A stretch of DNA of 64,000 nucleotides. It comes from GCA-016699835 sp964543905. GTDB taxonomy: Bacteria; Planctomycetota; Phycisphaerae; Phycisphaerales; UBA1924. The stretch lies in contig CAZIZO010000007.1 of the NCBI GenBank assembly GCA_964543905.1, forward strand, positions 62,001-126,000. Direction: 5' to 3'. Shown here piece by piece: positions 1-8,265 of the stretch (positions are counted from its first letter, which is position 1; every line of letters begins with the position of its first letter). A model generated the notes under the pieces. It saw only the letters and a program-made list of their open reading frames with translations. It ran no database searches and was not told the origin of the DNA. The position numbers and the translations under genes were made by a program.

Positions 1-433
1 GCGCCCGCATCGAGGGCATCGTCGGCGTCGCGTCCTCCGGCGTCAGCACTTCCACATCGGTCGCGAACGGCCAACTCACCGTTCCACCCCTCGCGTCGAT
101 CGCCTTGATCCCGTCCTTTCCGCTCTGCACCACGACGGGCGTGGGCACGGTGTCCGGAAGGCCCGAACCGATCGGGCGGATCACCACCTTCGACATGCCG
201 TCGATCCGGACCCGTTCGGTCCCCTTGACAACCCGGACGCGGATGTCCGGCTCGGTCGTGAACTTGGCTCGCGTGGTCGTCGCGCGTGCGGGGTCGAGTT
301 CTTCGCTCACGGAGTTGGTCACCCGCTCGATCGTCGAGCACGACGAGGCGAGGATGGTGGACAGGATCAGGGCCGATCGCCATGTGCGTTGAGCGAAGGA
401 CGCGAACGTGCTTTTCTGGGGTGCCGTGATCAT
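1..433 (-). CDS. SpoIID/LytB-like lipoprotein, N-terminal part (cut by window edge)
   Basis: The reading frame runs leftward from an ATG at 433 and leaves the window without a stop. The first 32 residues look like a lipoprotein signal: a basic start (QRTWR), a hydrophobic stretch and 'LASSC', so Cys32 may be lipidated. After it comes 'IRVRVVKGTERVRIDGM', a short beta-rich pattern of the kind that begins SpoIID/LytB-domain proteins, where the chain 'irVri....v.i' precedes the amidase-enhancer domain. That domain lies outside the window, so the assignment rests on the N-terminal pattern alone. It is divergent from the lipoprotein gene at 519. Other members of the family act on peptidoglycan. 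An unrelated secreted protein is possible. Confidence 0.5.
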   Translation of the reverse strand, partial: MITAPQKSTFASFAQRTWRSALILSTILASSCSTIERVTNSVSEELDPARATTTRAKFTTEPDIRVRVVKGTERVRIDGMSKVVIRPIGSGLPDTVPTPVVVQSGKDGIKAIDARGGTVSWPFATDVEVLTPEDATPTMPSMRA

Positions 434-518
434 CCGTGATCTCCGCGAATGGGCGGTTCATCCGCCCTAAAGTGCCAGCATCTCGCAACGACCAACTGTA
501 GATTCCCCAACGCCCCAG

Positions 519-1034
519 ATGAGTATGCCCAACTCCAACTCATTCAAACCAGTTCCCTCCGAGTGCCGGCGGTGGATTCGCCGATCGCTCGTGCGATGGA
601 GGCCGCGGGCGATCCGCATCTCGGCATCGGCGGTCCTGTTGGCCGCGGGTCTACTCATCGGCTGCGCGTCCTCGACGCCTGCATTTGATGTGGAGTCGGA
701 GGCGTATGACGGCCCATCGCTGCGGATCGAACCGACCGACGTGGGCAACGTTGTCGTGATGACGGCTCCGACGCCGGGGTGGCAGATCACGCTGGATGCC
801 GTGCGGGAGAATGTGGGCAAGCAGGATGTGTTCGTGACGATCCGTCGGCCGAGTGCTCTCTTCAACTATCCCGAGCGCCGCGTCGAGCAGCGTCTGGCAA
901 CTATGGTCACCACCACCACCCCGCTGGCGACCTATGTCCGCGTGCTGCCGTTCGACGCACCGCCGAACGATGAACGGCCTTACCGGCCTGGGCCAGCGAC
1001 GGCCTCCACAATCGCGAGCGAGGTTCAGAAGTAG
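519..1034 (+). CDS. Small lipoprotein of unknown function
   Basis: A 171-residue product. A long basic N-terminal stretch is followed by a hydrophobic segment ending in 'LLIGC', a good lipobox with Cys49 as the modified residue. The mature part contains 'TDVGNVVVMTAPTPGWQITLD' followed by a beta-rich segment, and I recognise no named domain in it. A second ATG two codons downstream could also start translation. It lies 63 bp before dprA on the same strand and may be cotranscribed with it. The lipobox makes export and membrane anchoring likely; the function is not known. Confidence 0.6.
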   Translation: MSMPNSNSFKPVPSECRRWIRRSLVRWRPRAIRISASAVLLAAGLLIGCASSTPAFDVESEAYDGPSLRIEPTDVGNVVVMTAPTPGWQITLDAVRENVGKQDVFVTIRRPSALFNYPERRVEQRLATMVTTTTPLATYVRVLPFDAPPNDERPYRPGPATASTIASEVQK

Positions 1035-1097
1035 CCTGAGGTGCCGCGACATCGGAAACCCCCTTTTATGCTGCGATCGGGGCGGTAGAATGCTATC

Positions 1098-2300
1098 GTG
1101 TCCACGATCTCGCCCAAGGTCCACGCGATGCTCAAACTCACGTGCGTGAGCGGGCTGGGCCCAAAGTTGATCGCGCGGCTGATCGAGGTGTGCGGGTCTC
1201 CGGAGGCCGCGGCGTCGGCGTCGGCGGCGGAGTTGGCACGCGTCAAGGGCATCGGCCACGGACGCGCACTGGAACTCGCCGCTTCCCTCCGAGCAAGCGG
1301 CGATCTCGCACTCCGCGAACTCGACCTTGCCGAGGAACTCGGGGTTACCTTGCTGGCGAAGGGTGAGGTTGGGTATCCCTCGCTACTGGAGCAACTTCCG
1401 GATGCGCCGGCGTTGCTGTATGTTCGAGGTCGATTGGCGCCCGCGGGGGAGGATCGATTTGCCGTTGCCATTGTCGGTTCGCGCAACTGCACGCACTACG
1501 GTCTGGAGCAGGCCGAACGATTTGCAAGCGTTCTCGCCTCGGCGGGTTTGACCGTTGTGTCCGGCGGAGCACGAGGGATCGATACGGCGGCCCATCATGG
1601 GACGTTGCGGGCGCGGGGTCGAACCGTCGCCGTGCTGGGCTGCGGGCTCGCGGAGTGCTATCCGCCGGAGAACAAGGACCTGTTCGCCAAGATCGCCGAA
1701 GGGCATGGCGCCGTGGTTTCCGAGTTGCCCTTACGCACACCGCCCAATGCCGAGAACTTTCCGGCACGGAATCGCATCATTTCCGGCCTGAGCCTTGGTG
1801 TATTGGTGATCGAGGCCGATGAGCGCTCCGGGGCGCTCATCACCGCACGTGTGGCAACCGAGGATCATGGGCGTGAGTCGATGGCGCTCCCCGGTCGAGT
1901 TGATTCACCCGCGAGCCGCGGCACACTGGAACTCATCAAGAAAGGTGGAGCGGCGCTGGTGACCGAGCCCGGAGATGTGCTCAATCTCCTCGAATCGGCC
2001 GCGAGGCACCTCCACGAAGGCACGCACGCAGATCGATATGCGGCCGTGGCCTCCATGACGCTCTTCGATGATCGCCGAACCGAGGCGCTGCGAAGTGCCC
2101 AGCCTGCGGCAGAGACCGTGCGGCCCATGAGCGAACACCGACGACTCATCCTGTCGGCCCTCACGGAGCCAAGGACGACTGACGAGATTGCCCGAGCCAC
2201 CGGCGTCGAACTGCACATGCTTCGATCGGAGTTGACGCTGCTCGAAATTGAGCGGGCAGTCGTTCGCGAAGGGTCCAGGTTCGCGCTCCGAAAATCATAA
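1098..2300 (+). CDS. dprA: DNA-processing protein DprA (Smf)
   Basis: DprA binds incoming single-stranded DNA during transformation and loads RecA. Residues about 14-65 form a helix-hairpin-helix region ('CVSGLGPKLIARLIE', 'VKGIGHGRA'). The Rossmann core spans about 80-300 with the family signatures 'GSRNCTHYG' (127-135), 'SGGARGIDTAAH' (155-166), 'VLGCGL' (179-184), 'FPARNRIISGLS' (221-232), 'EADERSGALITA' (239-250) and 'ALPGRVDSPASRG' (263-275). Residues about 338-400 look like the C-terminal winged helix ('TDEIARATGVELHMLRSELTLLE'-type). Length, 400 residues, fits the family. The start is a GTG at 1098 without a clear Shine-Dalgarno; an ATG at 1128 is the alternative. Many non-competent bacteria also carry this gene. 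Confidence 0.95.
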   Translation: MSTISPKVHAMLKLTCVSGLGPKLIARLIEVCGSPEAAASASAAELARVKGIGHGRALELAASLRASGDLALRELDLAEELGVTLLAKGEVGYPSLLEQLPDAPALLYVRGRLAPAGEDRFAVAIVGSRNCTHYGLEQAERFASVLASAGLTVVSGGARGIDTAAHHGTLRARGRTVAVLGCGLAECYPPENKDLFAKIAEGHGAVVSELPLRTPPNAENFPARNRIISGLSLGVLVIEADERSGALITARVATEDHGRESMALPGRVDSPASRGTLELIKKGGAALVTEPGDVLNLLESAARHLHEGTHADRYAAVASMTLFDDRRTEALRSAQPAAETVRPMSEHRRLILSALTEPRTTDEIARATGVELHMLRSELTLLEIERAVVREGSRFALRKS

Positions 2301-3122
2301 ATGACAATGGGTTGTGGCCGCCGCATGGCCTACCCATCTTATACCTTACAAAATGTGCGGAATTTGTCAGAATCCACTTGCCGTGTGGGAACCGATTGGC
2401 TATCCTATGCCGAACAGTACTGAAGCCTGCTGATCGGTGCTGTCGCTTGTTGTGCAGCCTGATTCGGTGGATGGAAGGTCAACATGGAACGTGCAGGCCG
2501 TAGGCTTGCCCGGGTTGAGGGGATTGGCGACGAGTTGATGCAGCATCGTGGGCTGCATTCGTGAGAAGGTCGATTCTGATGCCGACGATCGATCAAGCCG
2601 TGCTTCGATTAGGCCCCGGTGGCGAGTATGTCACTGGTCTGGCTCCTGTGGATACGGATCGGTCACGGTGGGTCGCGGTGGCGTCTGCGGATCGCGTGGG
2701 GGCATTAGGTCACGACGCGCAAGGTGGGCGGGCGGGTGGATCATCATCTGTGCGAGATTTGTCAGGATGGGGTTCGCGCCACGTCAGAGCAGCGATTCGG
2801 GTGCTCTCCGCTCAAGCGTCCGTGGTTGGATTGCTTTCTGCGATGTTCCGTGATGGAGCGGACCTTCAAGTGGAGCCAGGTGCGGGACGCATGCGTGGGA
2901 CCAAGCCCAGCGTCCGTACGGGAAGGACGAAGGCGAGGGGAAGAGTTGTGGGCTTGGCTTGTCGAGCCGGTGATGCCGCGTCGTCGTCGAAGTCACTGTA
3001 TTCGGGGGACTCGTTGGTGACCGCGGTGACGTGGGCGTGTCGTGCGGCCCGGGAGGGGTTGGCGTGTCTGATGCGGGACGTGGGGGACCACGAGTCTCAG
3101 CGTATTCAGTCTGATCAATGCG
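2301..3122. other. Long intergenic region between dprA and lexA
   Basis: I find no convincing gene here. The longest plus-strand frame (2561 onward) runs into lexA in another frame, is rich in Arg, Ala and Gly and matches nothing I know. Two related 22-bp stretches occur at about 2354 and 2750 (both start TGTGCG and share ATTTGTCAG). Each could encode a Cys-x-x-Cys-Gln motif, in a 26-codon frame at 2353 and within a 98-codon frame at 2724, but neither frame has a good ribosome binding site. The region may hold the lexA promoter and possibly a decayed gene. Confidence 0.4.
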
Positions 3123-3123
3123 G

Positions 3124-3135
3124 TGTTTGTGAACA
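3124..3135 (+). promoter_or_regulatory. Candidate LexA operator upstream of lexA
   Basis: TGTTTGTGAACA has perfectly complementary 4-bp arms (TGTT/AACA) and sits 57 bp before the lexA start codon. lexA genes commonly repress themselves, so a short palindrome here is a reasonable operator candidate. It is a single site read by eye, and it is not a match to a consensus I can confirm for this phylum. Confidence 0.25.
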
Positions 3136-3191
3136 ACCCGGGCCATCGGTGGCGCTGGAAGCCACGCCGGGCATCCATAGGAGTCTTTGCC

Positions 3192-3812
3192 ATGAACTTG
3201 ACGCCCAAGCAACTTCGAATTCTTCAACTGATCCGGGATTGGCGCGTGCGCCGCGGATACTCCCCGACGATGCAGGAGTTGGCGGACGAGATCGGCGTCA
3301 GCAAGGTGACGGTGTTCGAGCACGTCGAGGCCCTTATCAAGAAGGGCGCGCTGATCCGCGAGCCGAACAAGGCTCGCTCTTTGTCGATCGCTGACGGGAT
3401 CGCGGTCCCGGACGAGTCGCGCCCCTTGCGATTCCCGCTTGTGGGACGCATCGCGGCGGGTAACCCGATCGAACGGGTCGCGAACGAAGAAGAGATCGAC
3501 CTCGGCGAAGTGCTCTGCGCGGCACCGGGACGCCAGGAGTCAACCTTTGCCCTCAAGGTCGAGGGCGATTCGATGCGGGACGAGGGGATCCTCGATGGCG
3601 ATTATGTGCTCATTGAGCGCACCCAGGTCGCGCAGAATGGCGATAAGGTCGTGGCGCTTTTGCCGGACGGCTCGACCACGTTGAAGACGTTCTACAAGGA
3701 GGACGATCACATTCGCCTCCAGCCGGCGAATCCGCAGTTCGACCCGATTCGAGTCAAGTTCTGTCAGGTGCAGGGCATTGTGAAGGGTGTCGTTCGGCGG
3801 TATGGACGGTAG
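3192..3812 (+). CDS. lexA: LexA repressor, SOS regulator
   Basis: LexA represses DNA-damage genes and cleaves itself when RecA filaments form. The N-terminal winged helix is 'LTPKQLRILQLIRDW' with recognition region 'SPTMQELADEIGVSKVTVFEHV' split over residues 24-45. The cleavage site is Ala89-Gly90 in 'GRIAAGNP'. The catalytic pair is Ser127 in 'EGDSM' and Lys165 in 'TTLKTFY'. Length is 206 residues, close to the usual 200. The ATG at 3192 was chosen over a start 69 bp upstream because AGGAG lies 8 bases before it and the protein then starts directly at the DNA-binding domain. A palindrome upstream may be its own operator, and a hairpin follows the stop. Confidence 0.95.
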   Translation: MNLTPKQLRILQLIRDWRVRRGYSPTMQELADEIGVSKVTVFEHVEALIKKGALIREPNKARSLSIADGIAVPDESRPLRFPLVGRIAAGNPIERVANEEEIDLGEVLCAAPGRQESTFALKVEGDSMRDEGILDGDYVLIERTQVAQNGDKVVALLPDGSTTLKTFYKEDDHIRLQPANPQFDPIRVKFCQVQGIVKGVVRRYGR

Positions 3813-3817
3813 CGAGC

Positions 3818-3852
3818 CTCGCTCCGGGCGTCTGTCCTTCCTCCGGAGCGAG
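3818..3852 (+). terminator. Hairpin after lexA, possible terminator
   Basis: A perfect 10-bp inverted repeat (CTCGCTCCGG / CCGGAGCGAG) with a 15-base loop starts six bases after the lexA stop codon. There is no T-run after it, so if it ends transcription it is not a textbook intrinsic terminator. Confidence 0.4.
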
Positions 3853-4672
3853 CGTGTGGACGTTCGTGCTGGCGATTCGTTTCGTCGTTGGTTCTTGATG
3901 GCCAGAATGGGCTTGTACCGAACTCCACGCGTTGGTCTGGATGCGGGTGTTCTCTCGCGCGGGTGCTGCTTCTTGGTTTGTTCGGAGAGTGTGAGCGATC
4001 ATCGTCCGGGCGTTTGTCGCCGGCGAGGTTTGTCGCCCGCGAGTTGGGGCTTGGACTTTATCGTTCGCGAGCGACAACGCGCTGCAAAACCGCGGTTCTC
4101 GGCATGACCCGCGTGCACGATCACGATCTGTTGCTTGTCCTTTTTTCGTCGTCGCTTGATCTGATTCGGTCTTGTCGAAAGGGCATTGGGTTTGCCACAT
4201 CCGAGGCGAGTAGGCTTTGCGGCGGAGCGCACGCGACAGCGGGCGAGCGCATGGCTCGCCCGTTGTCGATCTGCTTCCATGATCAAGAGATGATCAAGTT
4301 CTGGCGTGATGCGACATGGTCTCTCCTCCCACCCACATCGCCTCGGCCGCAGAAAGGCCGTCGATCGGCCGCGTCCGTTGGGGGATTCGGAGCGGCCGAC
4401 CGACGACGAGGCTAGATTATGTCGAGCGGGGATAAGCAGACGCTGAACATTCGGTGAATACGTGCTCATTTCAGGGGCGACGCCAGGGAGAGGCGAATGG
4501 GCTGAGCACGGCGACACGAACGGCGCGTGGGGAGGTTTCGTGGTGGAGTGTAGAAAATGGATACGTTGACGCTTGATGCAGGGGGTGAGTTGTTCGCAGG
4601 CAGTGGGCGGGTGCTGGAAGATCGGTGCCGGGGCGTTCGACCGCGTGCTCCCTTGACATCGAGTGCATCGAT
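3853..4672. other. Intergenic region between lexA and map
   Basis: About 820 bp with no frame that looks like a real protein on either strand; the longest candidate, on the minus strand at 3999-4517, is Arg-rich and composed like a random frame. The only clear structure is the 14-bp hairpin at 4235-4267. lexA and map converge on this region, so it should contain the ends of both transcripts. Confidence 0.4.
4235..4267. repeat. 14-bp stem-loop in an otherwise empty gap
   Basis: The arms GACAGCGGGCGAGC and GCTCGCCCGTTGTC pair over 14 positions with a single G-T wobble and a 5-base loop. It lies about midway between the ends of two convergent genes, lexA and map. No T-tract follows in either direction. 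It could be a bidirectional terminator or part of a structured RNA. Confidence 0.45.
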
Positions 4673-5527
4673 CTAGACCTCGACGATCTCGGGCAGGTCC
4701 TCCATGCCTTCGGTGAGGACACGAGGGCCGCTCTCGGTGATGAGCACATCGTGCTCATAGTGCACGGACATGGAGCGGTCGGCGGTGTAGACGGGCCATT
4801 CGCCACGCCTTTGAAAGGTTTCGCCGGTGGAGACGGAGATCATGGGCTCGACGGCGATGAGCGTTCCTGGCTCGCAGGGGAGGTAGGCGTCGGGCCATTC
4901 GCCCTTAAAGGACGGCACGACGTTGGAGACGTAGGGCGGGAGGTGGAGGCCGCGGTCCTTGTCGCCTTTGCTTCGTCCGATGCCGTGGCCGCCGAGCCCG
5001 CGGACGAGATGGAATCCGCACTCACGTTCGACATGATTCTGGACGGCCTTGGCCCAATCGATGTAGCACTTGCCTGGGGCGAGTTGGGAGATTCCGCGGC
5101 GCAGAGACTCCTTGCCACAGTCCATGAGTTTGCGGACGAGAGGGGTGGGGGGGCCGTAGTGGTAGGTCCAGCCCGCATCACCAACCCATCCCTTGTAATG
5201 AACGCCGATGTCGAGTTTGAAGAGGTCTCCGGGCTTGAGGGGGTGGAGGTAGTACGCGGCGGTGCCGTGGACGACGCAGTCGTTGACCGAAACGCAGGCA
5301 TGGGAGGGGAAGGGGGGGAGTTTGCCGACGCGGTAGTGGAGGAAGCAGGATTTGCAGTCGAGATCGTCGAGGGTCTGTCCGACGAAGGCGTCGATCTGGG
5401 CGAGGAACTGACCCGGGCGGAGGAATGCGGCCACGCGGCGGTGGACCTCGACGACGCGCTGGGCGGCGGCGAAGGCGGCGTCGGCCTCGGCGGGGGTGAG
5501 TCTGGGCGGTCGAGTCGCAAGGGCCAT
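4673..5527 (-). CDS. map: Methionine aminopeptidase, type I
   Basis: Removes the initiator methionine from new proteins in the cytoplasm. The pita-bread fold motifs are present: His88 in 'CVVHGTA', metal ligands Asp106 ('KLDIGVH'), Asp117 ('VGDAGW'), His181 ('GGHGIGR'), Glu227 ('AVEPMIS') and Glu258 ('YEHDVLI'). His195 in 'LHLPPYVSN' corresponds to the second substrate histidine, but about seven extra residues (SKGDKDR) separate it from the GHGIGR motif. The start at 5527 gives 284 residues, and the longer frame upstream has no family sequence. An insertion 'PSFKGEWPDAYLP' also lengthens the region before the Glu227 strand. Confidence 0.93.
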   Translation of the reverse strand: MALATRPPRLTPAEADAAFAAAQRVVEVHRRVAAFLRPGQFLAQIDAFVGQTLDDLDCKSCFLHYRVGKLPPFPSHACVSVNDCVVHGTAAYYLHPLKPGDLFKLDIGVHYKGWVGDAGWTYHYGPPTPLVRKLMDCGKESLRRGISQLAPGKCYIDWAKAVQNHVERECGFHLVRGLGGHGIGRSKGDKDRGLHLPPYVSNVVPSFKGEWPDAYLPCEPGTLIAVEPMISVSTGETFQRRGEWPVYTADRSMSVHYEHDVLITESGPRVLTEGMEDLPEIVEV

Positions 5528-5768
5528 GGTGGGCGAGTGTAGGAAGTGGATGAGGCTGTTCGCGTCTGGATGGATCGAACGGTGAGGAGGCGACCAGAGC
5601 AGAGTTCGGGCGTGGGAGGGCTGACTTGGGAGCGCCGAGACGGTGATCGAGAGCGAACCAATCGTGGTTGGCCGGAACGATGGGGCGACTGTGGAGCGTC
5701 GCATCGGGCGTGTCCACACGCTGGGACGGTGGTGTTGGAGTGATCGAGAGGGCTCGGTGAAGGCCGAG

Positions 5769-6629
5769 TCATCGGGGAGAACTCAAGGGGGAGATCCGGA
5801 CCTGCACCTTGGTGCCTCTGGGGGGCAGCAGTGCGGAGTTGGCGATCCACACGGGGTCTTCGAGGCTGGCATCGGGGCTGTACATGTGAGACCAAGCGAT
5901 GGTCTCGGTGCCGAAGGCGGTGAGTCCGACGAGCGTGCCGGCGCCGTCGGCTTCGTAGCGTTCGATGCCTCCGCGTGAGCGCAGGGTGGAGCCCGCAAAG
6001 ACAAACGACGAGGGCAACGGATGAGGCGCGGAGAGGGACACGCGCGAATCGGCGCGGAGGGCGTAGTCCGCGAGGCAACGTGATGCACCATCAACGATGA
6101 GGTCCACGCGGAGAGGGTCACCCGTGGGCGGGATGGCGCGGAGGGTCTTGGTGGTTTCGTCCCAGTCCCAGGAGCCCGGGCGGCCTTCGGTCAAGCCGCA
6201 CGCGAGCAGGGCGGCGTGGACGAGGGAAGGCTTGGCCCGAGTGACGACGATGGACTCGTGCTCACGGGTGTCGGGGGTGCAGACGAGGACTTCGAGATAG
6301 ACGCGAGGGGTCTGGGGGTGGTGGGCCTCGATCGCGATCTCGCCGTCAAACTCCACGACTTTGTGGGAGATGTCCACGCGGATGCCCGGGAACAATTCCT
6401 TGAGTTGGATGGTCGCGGGAGGCGCTTCCAGGGAACGTGGCGTCGAAGAGGCGGGAATCTGCGGTGGGGGCGGCGGGATCGAGGGCGGACTCTGGTGGGA
6501 GACTGGTGGATGCGAGGACGTTGCTGGCGAGGGTGATACAGGGAGAGTGGGATCGCGTGGTGGGGCATGTCGGCATGCGGACGAAAGCAAAACGCCAAGC
6601 ACACAGGCGAGGAAGCCGCGGCGGATCAC
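5769..6629 (-). CDS. YdjY-domain lipoprotein
   Basis: A 286-residue exported protein. The signal ends in 'LLSSAC', making Cys19 the likely lipidated residue, followed by about 50 residues rich in Pro and Ser that look like a flexible linker. From about residue 75 the YdjY pattern appears: 'LFPGIRVDISHKVVEFDGE', then 'VCTPDTREHESIVVT' and 'AKPSLVHAALLACGL'. YdjY proteins are widespread and of unknown function. The start is a GTG whose first bases overlap the murD stop (GTGA), so translation is probably coupled to murD. That pairing places it with cell-envelope genes but does not define a role. Confidence 0.8.
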   Translation of the reverse strand: MIRRGFLACVLGVLLSSACRHAPPRDPTLPVSPSPATSSHPPVSHQSPPSIPPPPPQIPASSTPRSLEAPPATIQLKELFPGIRVDISHKVVEFDGEIAIEAHHPQTPRVYLEVLVCTPDTREHESIVVTRAKPSLVHAALLACGLTEGRPGSWDWDETTKTLRAIPPTGDPLRVDLIVDGASRCLADYALRADSRVSLSAPHPLPSSFVFAGSTLRSRGGIERYEADGAGTLVGLTAFGTETIAWSHMYSPDASLEDPVWIANSALLPPRGTKVQVRISPLSSPR

Positions 6630-7984
6630 GATGTCCCCCGTGCGAGATCGCAGAAGTGTCGGCCGCGATCTTCATAGTTGTCGAACTGATCCCACGAGGC
6701 GCACGCGGGGCTGAGGAGGGCGATGTCGCCCATCTTGGCACGTTCGCGGATGCGTGAGATGGCGATCTCGAGGGTTTCGCAGGGGATCGCGCGTCCACGG
6801 GCCGCGGCGGCGATGGCGGGTCCGGTCTTGCCGATCGTGTAGAGGCCCGCGAGGCGATCGGCCAGATCGGCCACGGGGGAGAGGTCCGATCCCTTGTCGT
6901 AGCCGCCGGCGATGAGGTGGACGTGGTCGACGCTCCCGTCGGAGTCGGCGAAGGCGCGGACCCCGAGCAAGCAGGCTTCGGGGGTGGTGCACTTGCTGTC
7001 GTTGTACCATCGGACGCCATCGCGCTCGAGGACGAACTGGAGGCGGTTGGGCAGTCCGGTGAATGTGCGGAGGGCGCTGGTCGCGAGGTTGGGGTTGAGA
7101 TGGGGCGAGGCGGCCTTGGCGGCGAGGAGCGCCATGCCGGCGTTGATCTGGTTGTGCGAGCCGGGGAGGCAAAGGTCGGTGACGCGGGAGTTCTCGCTCT
7201 CGACACGCACCACGCCTGGGGGCGAGGACCAGTGGCGCAAGCCCGGGCCGAGGATGGCCACATCGTCGGCGAGGAGATCGTCGACGAGCCACTTCTTGCT
7301 CTGCTCGTAGTGGGACATGCTGCCGTGCCAATCGAGATGATTGGGAGAGAGGTTGGTGATGCAAGCGACGTGAGGCGGTCCACCCGCATCTTGGGAGAGG
7401 TTCACGTGGGCGGAACGGGAGATGGGGGTGGCTCCCCAGCGTTCGGCATGGAGCCAATGGAGCATGAAACTGGAGAGTTCAAGGACGATGTAGGTTTGCG
7501 GGTCGAATGTGGGGACGAGCAACTCGTGGAGTGTGCCGCCGATATTGCCGCCGAATGCGCAGCGTTCGCCGCACGCGGTGAGTGCGTGGTGCACCATCGC
7601 GGCGGTGGTGCTCTTGCCGGCCGAGCCGGTGACGGCGATGATCCTGGATCGGTCCGGGAGGCGTCCGAACAGGAGGCCGATCTCTGATCGCACGGGGATG
7701 CCGGCGGTGGCGGCGGCGTGCAGGAATCGATTGTTCCACGGGGCGGGGACGGCCGGGTTGGCGACGACCAAGTCGCAGGTCGTAAAGTCGCCGAGTTGAT
7801 GCTCACCGAGTCGAAGACGGACCTTACCGGCCTCGATGAAGTGCTGCAACTGGGCCACGGATTTGTGCAGTTCGGATTCGGGCTTCGTGTCGGTGACGAG
7901 GACGTCGGCACCCTGCTGGGCGAGCCACTTGGCGACGCCCGCGCCGCCGCCGAAGGCACCCAAGCCCATAACCGTGACCTTCAT
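6626..7984 (-). CDS. murD: UDP-N-acetylmuramoyl-L-alanine--D-glutamate ligase
   Basis: MurD adds D-glutamate to UDP-MurNAc-L-Ala in cytoplasmic peptidoglycan precursor synthesis. The N-terminal domain begins 'VTVMGLGAFGGGAGVA'. The ATP-binding P-loop is 'VTGSAGKSTT' (118-127), with Ser-Ala in place of the usual Thr-Asn before GKST. Further motifs are 'ITNLSPNHLDWHGSM', 'LPGSHNQINAGMAL' (the family HNxxN) and 'WYNDSKCTTPEACL'. With the ATG at 7984 the protein has 452 residues, the usual MurD length; an in-frame ATG at 8074 would add 30 residues without family sequence. Here it lies outside a mur/fts cluster and is paired with the YdjY lipoprotein. Confidence 0.92.
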   Translation of the reverse strand: MKVTVMGLGAFGGGAGVAKWLAQQGADVLVTDTKPESELHKSVAQLQHFIEAGKVRLRLGEHQLGDFTTCDLVVANPAVPAPWNNRFLHAAATAGIPVRSEIGLLFGRLPDRSRIIAVTGSAGKSTTAAMVHHALTACGERCAFGGNIGGTLHELLVPTFDPQTYIVLELSSFMLHWLHAERWGATPISRSAHVNLSQDAGGPPHVACITNLSPNHLDWHGSMSHYEQSKKWLVDDLLADDVAILGPGLRHWSSPPGVVRVESENSRVTDLCLPGSHNQINAGMALLAAKAASPHLNPNLATSALRTFTGLPNRLQFVLERDGVRWYNDSKCTTPEACLLGVRAFADSDGSVDHVHLIAGGYDKGSDLSPVADLADRLAGLYTIGKTGPAIAAAARGRAIPCETLEIAISRIRERAKMGDIALLSPACASWDQFDNYEDRGRHFCDLARGTS

Positions 7985-8265
7985 TCCGTCGAGTTGTGGG
8001 GCTTCGATGGAGGTTCTGACCACGCCGAACTCCTTGGCTTGGATCGAATAGTAGATGCTGGCGTGCGACCGCATGGTGAAAAGTTTGGGGAGCCCAGATC
8101 GGAGGGATTCGAAGGATGTGAGGATCAACTTGACCGCACCCCCCACCCGTGCAACCCTTTCCAATGGCAAGCCTGACTCGTCCATCATCTCTTGGCTCGT
8201 CCAGCACATGTGGTTCTTCAGGTGTCGAGCGGTCGGGACTCCCGCCGCACGCGGGGGTATCGTCC

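Noticed and set aside
2561..3394. 277-codon plus-strand frame before and into lexA
   Set aside because: It overlaps the lexA start in another frame, lacks a clear domain, and the lexA frame has its own ribosome binding site.
4625..5542. 305-codon plus-strand frame opposite map
   Set aside because: It is fully antisense to methionine aminopeptidase, whose metal ligands are all on the minus strand. The plus-strand translation is Gly/Val/Asp-rich without motifs.
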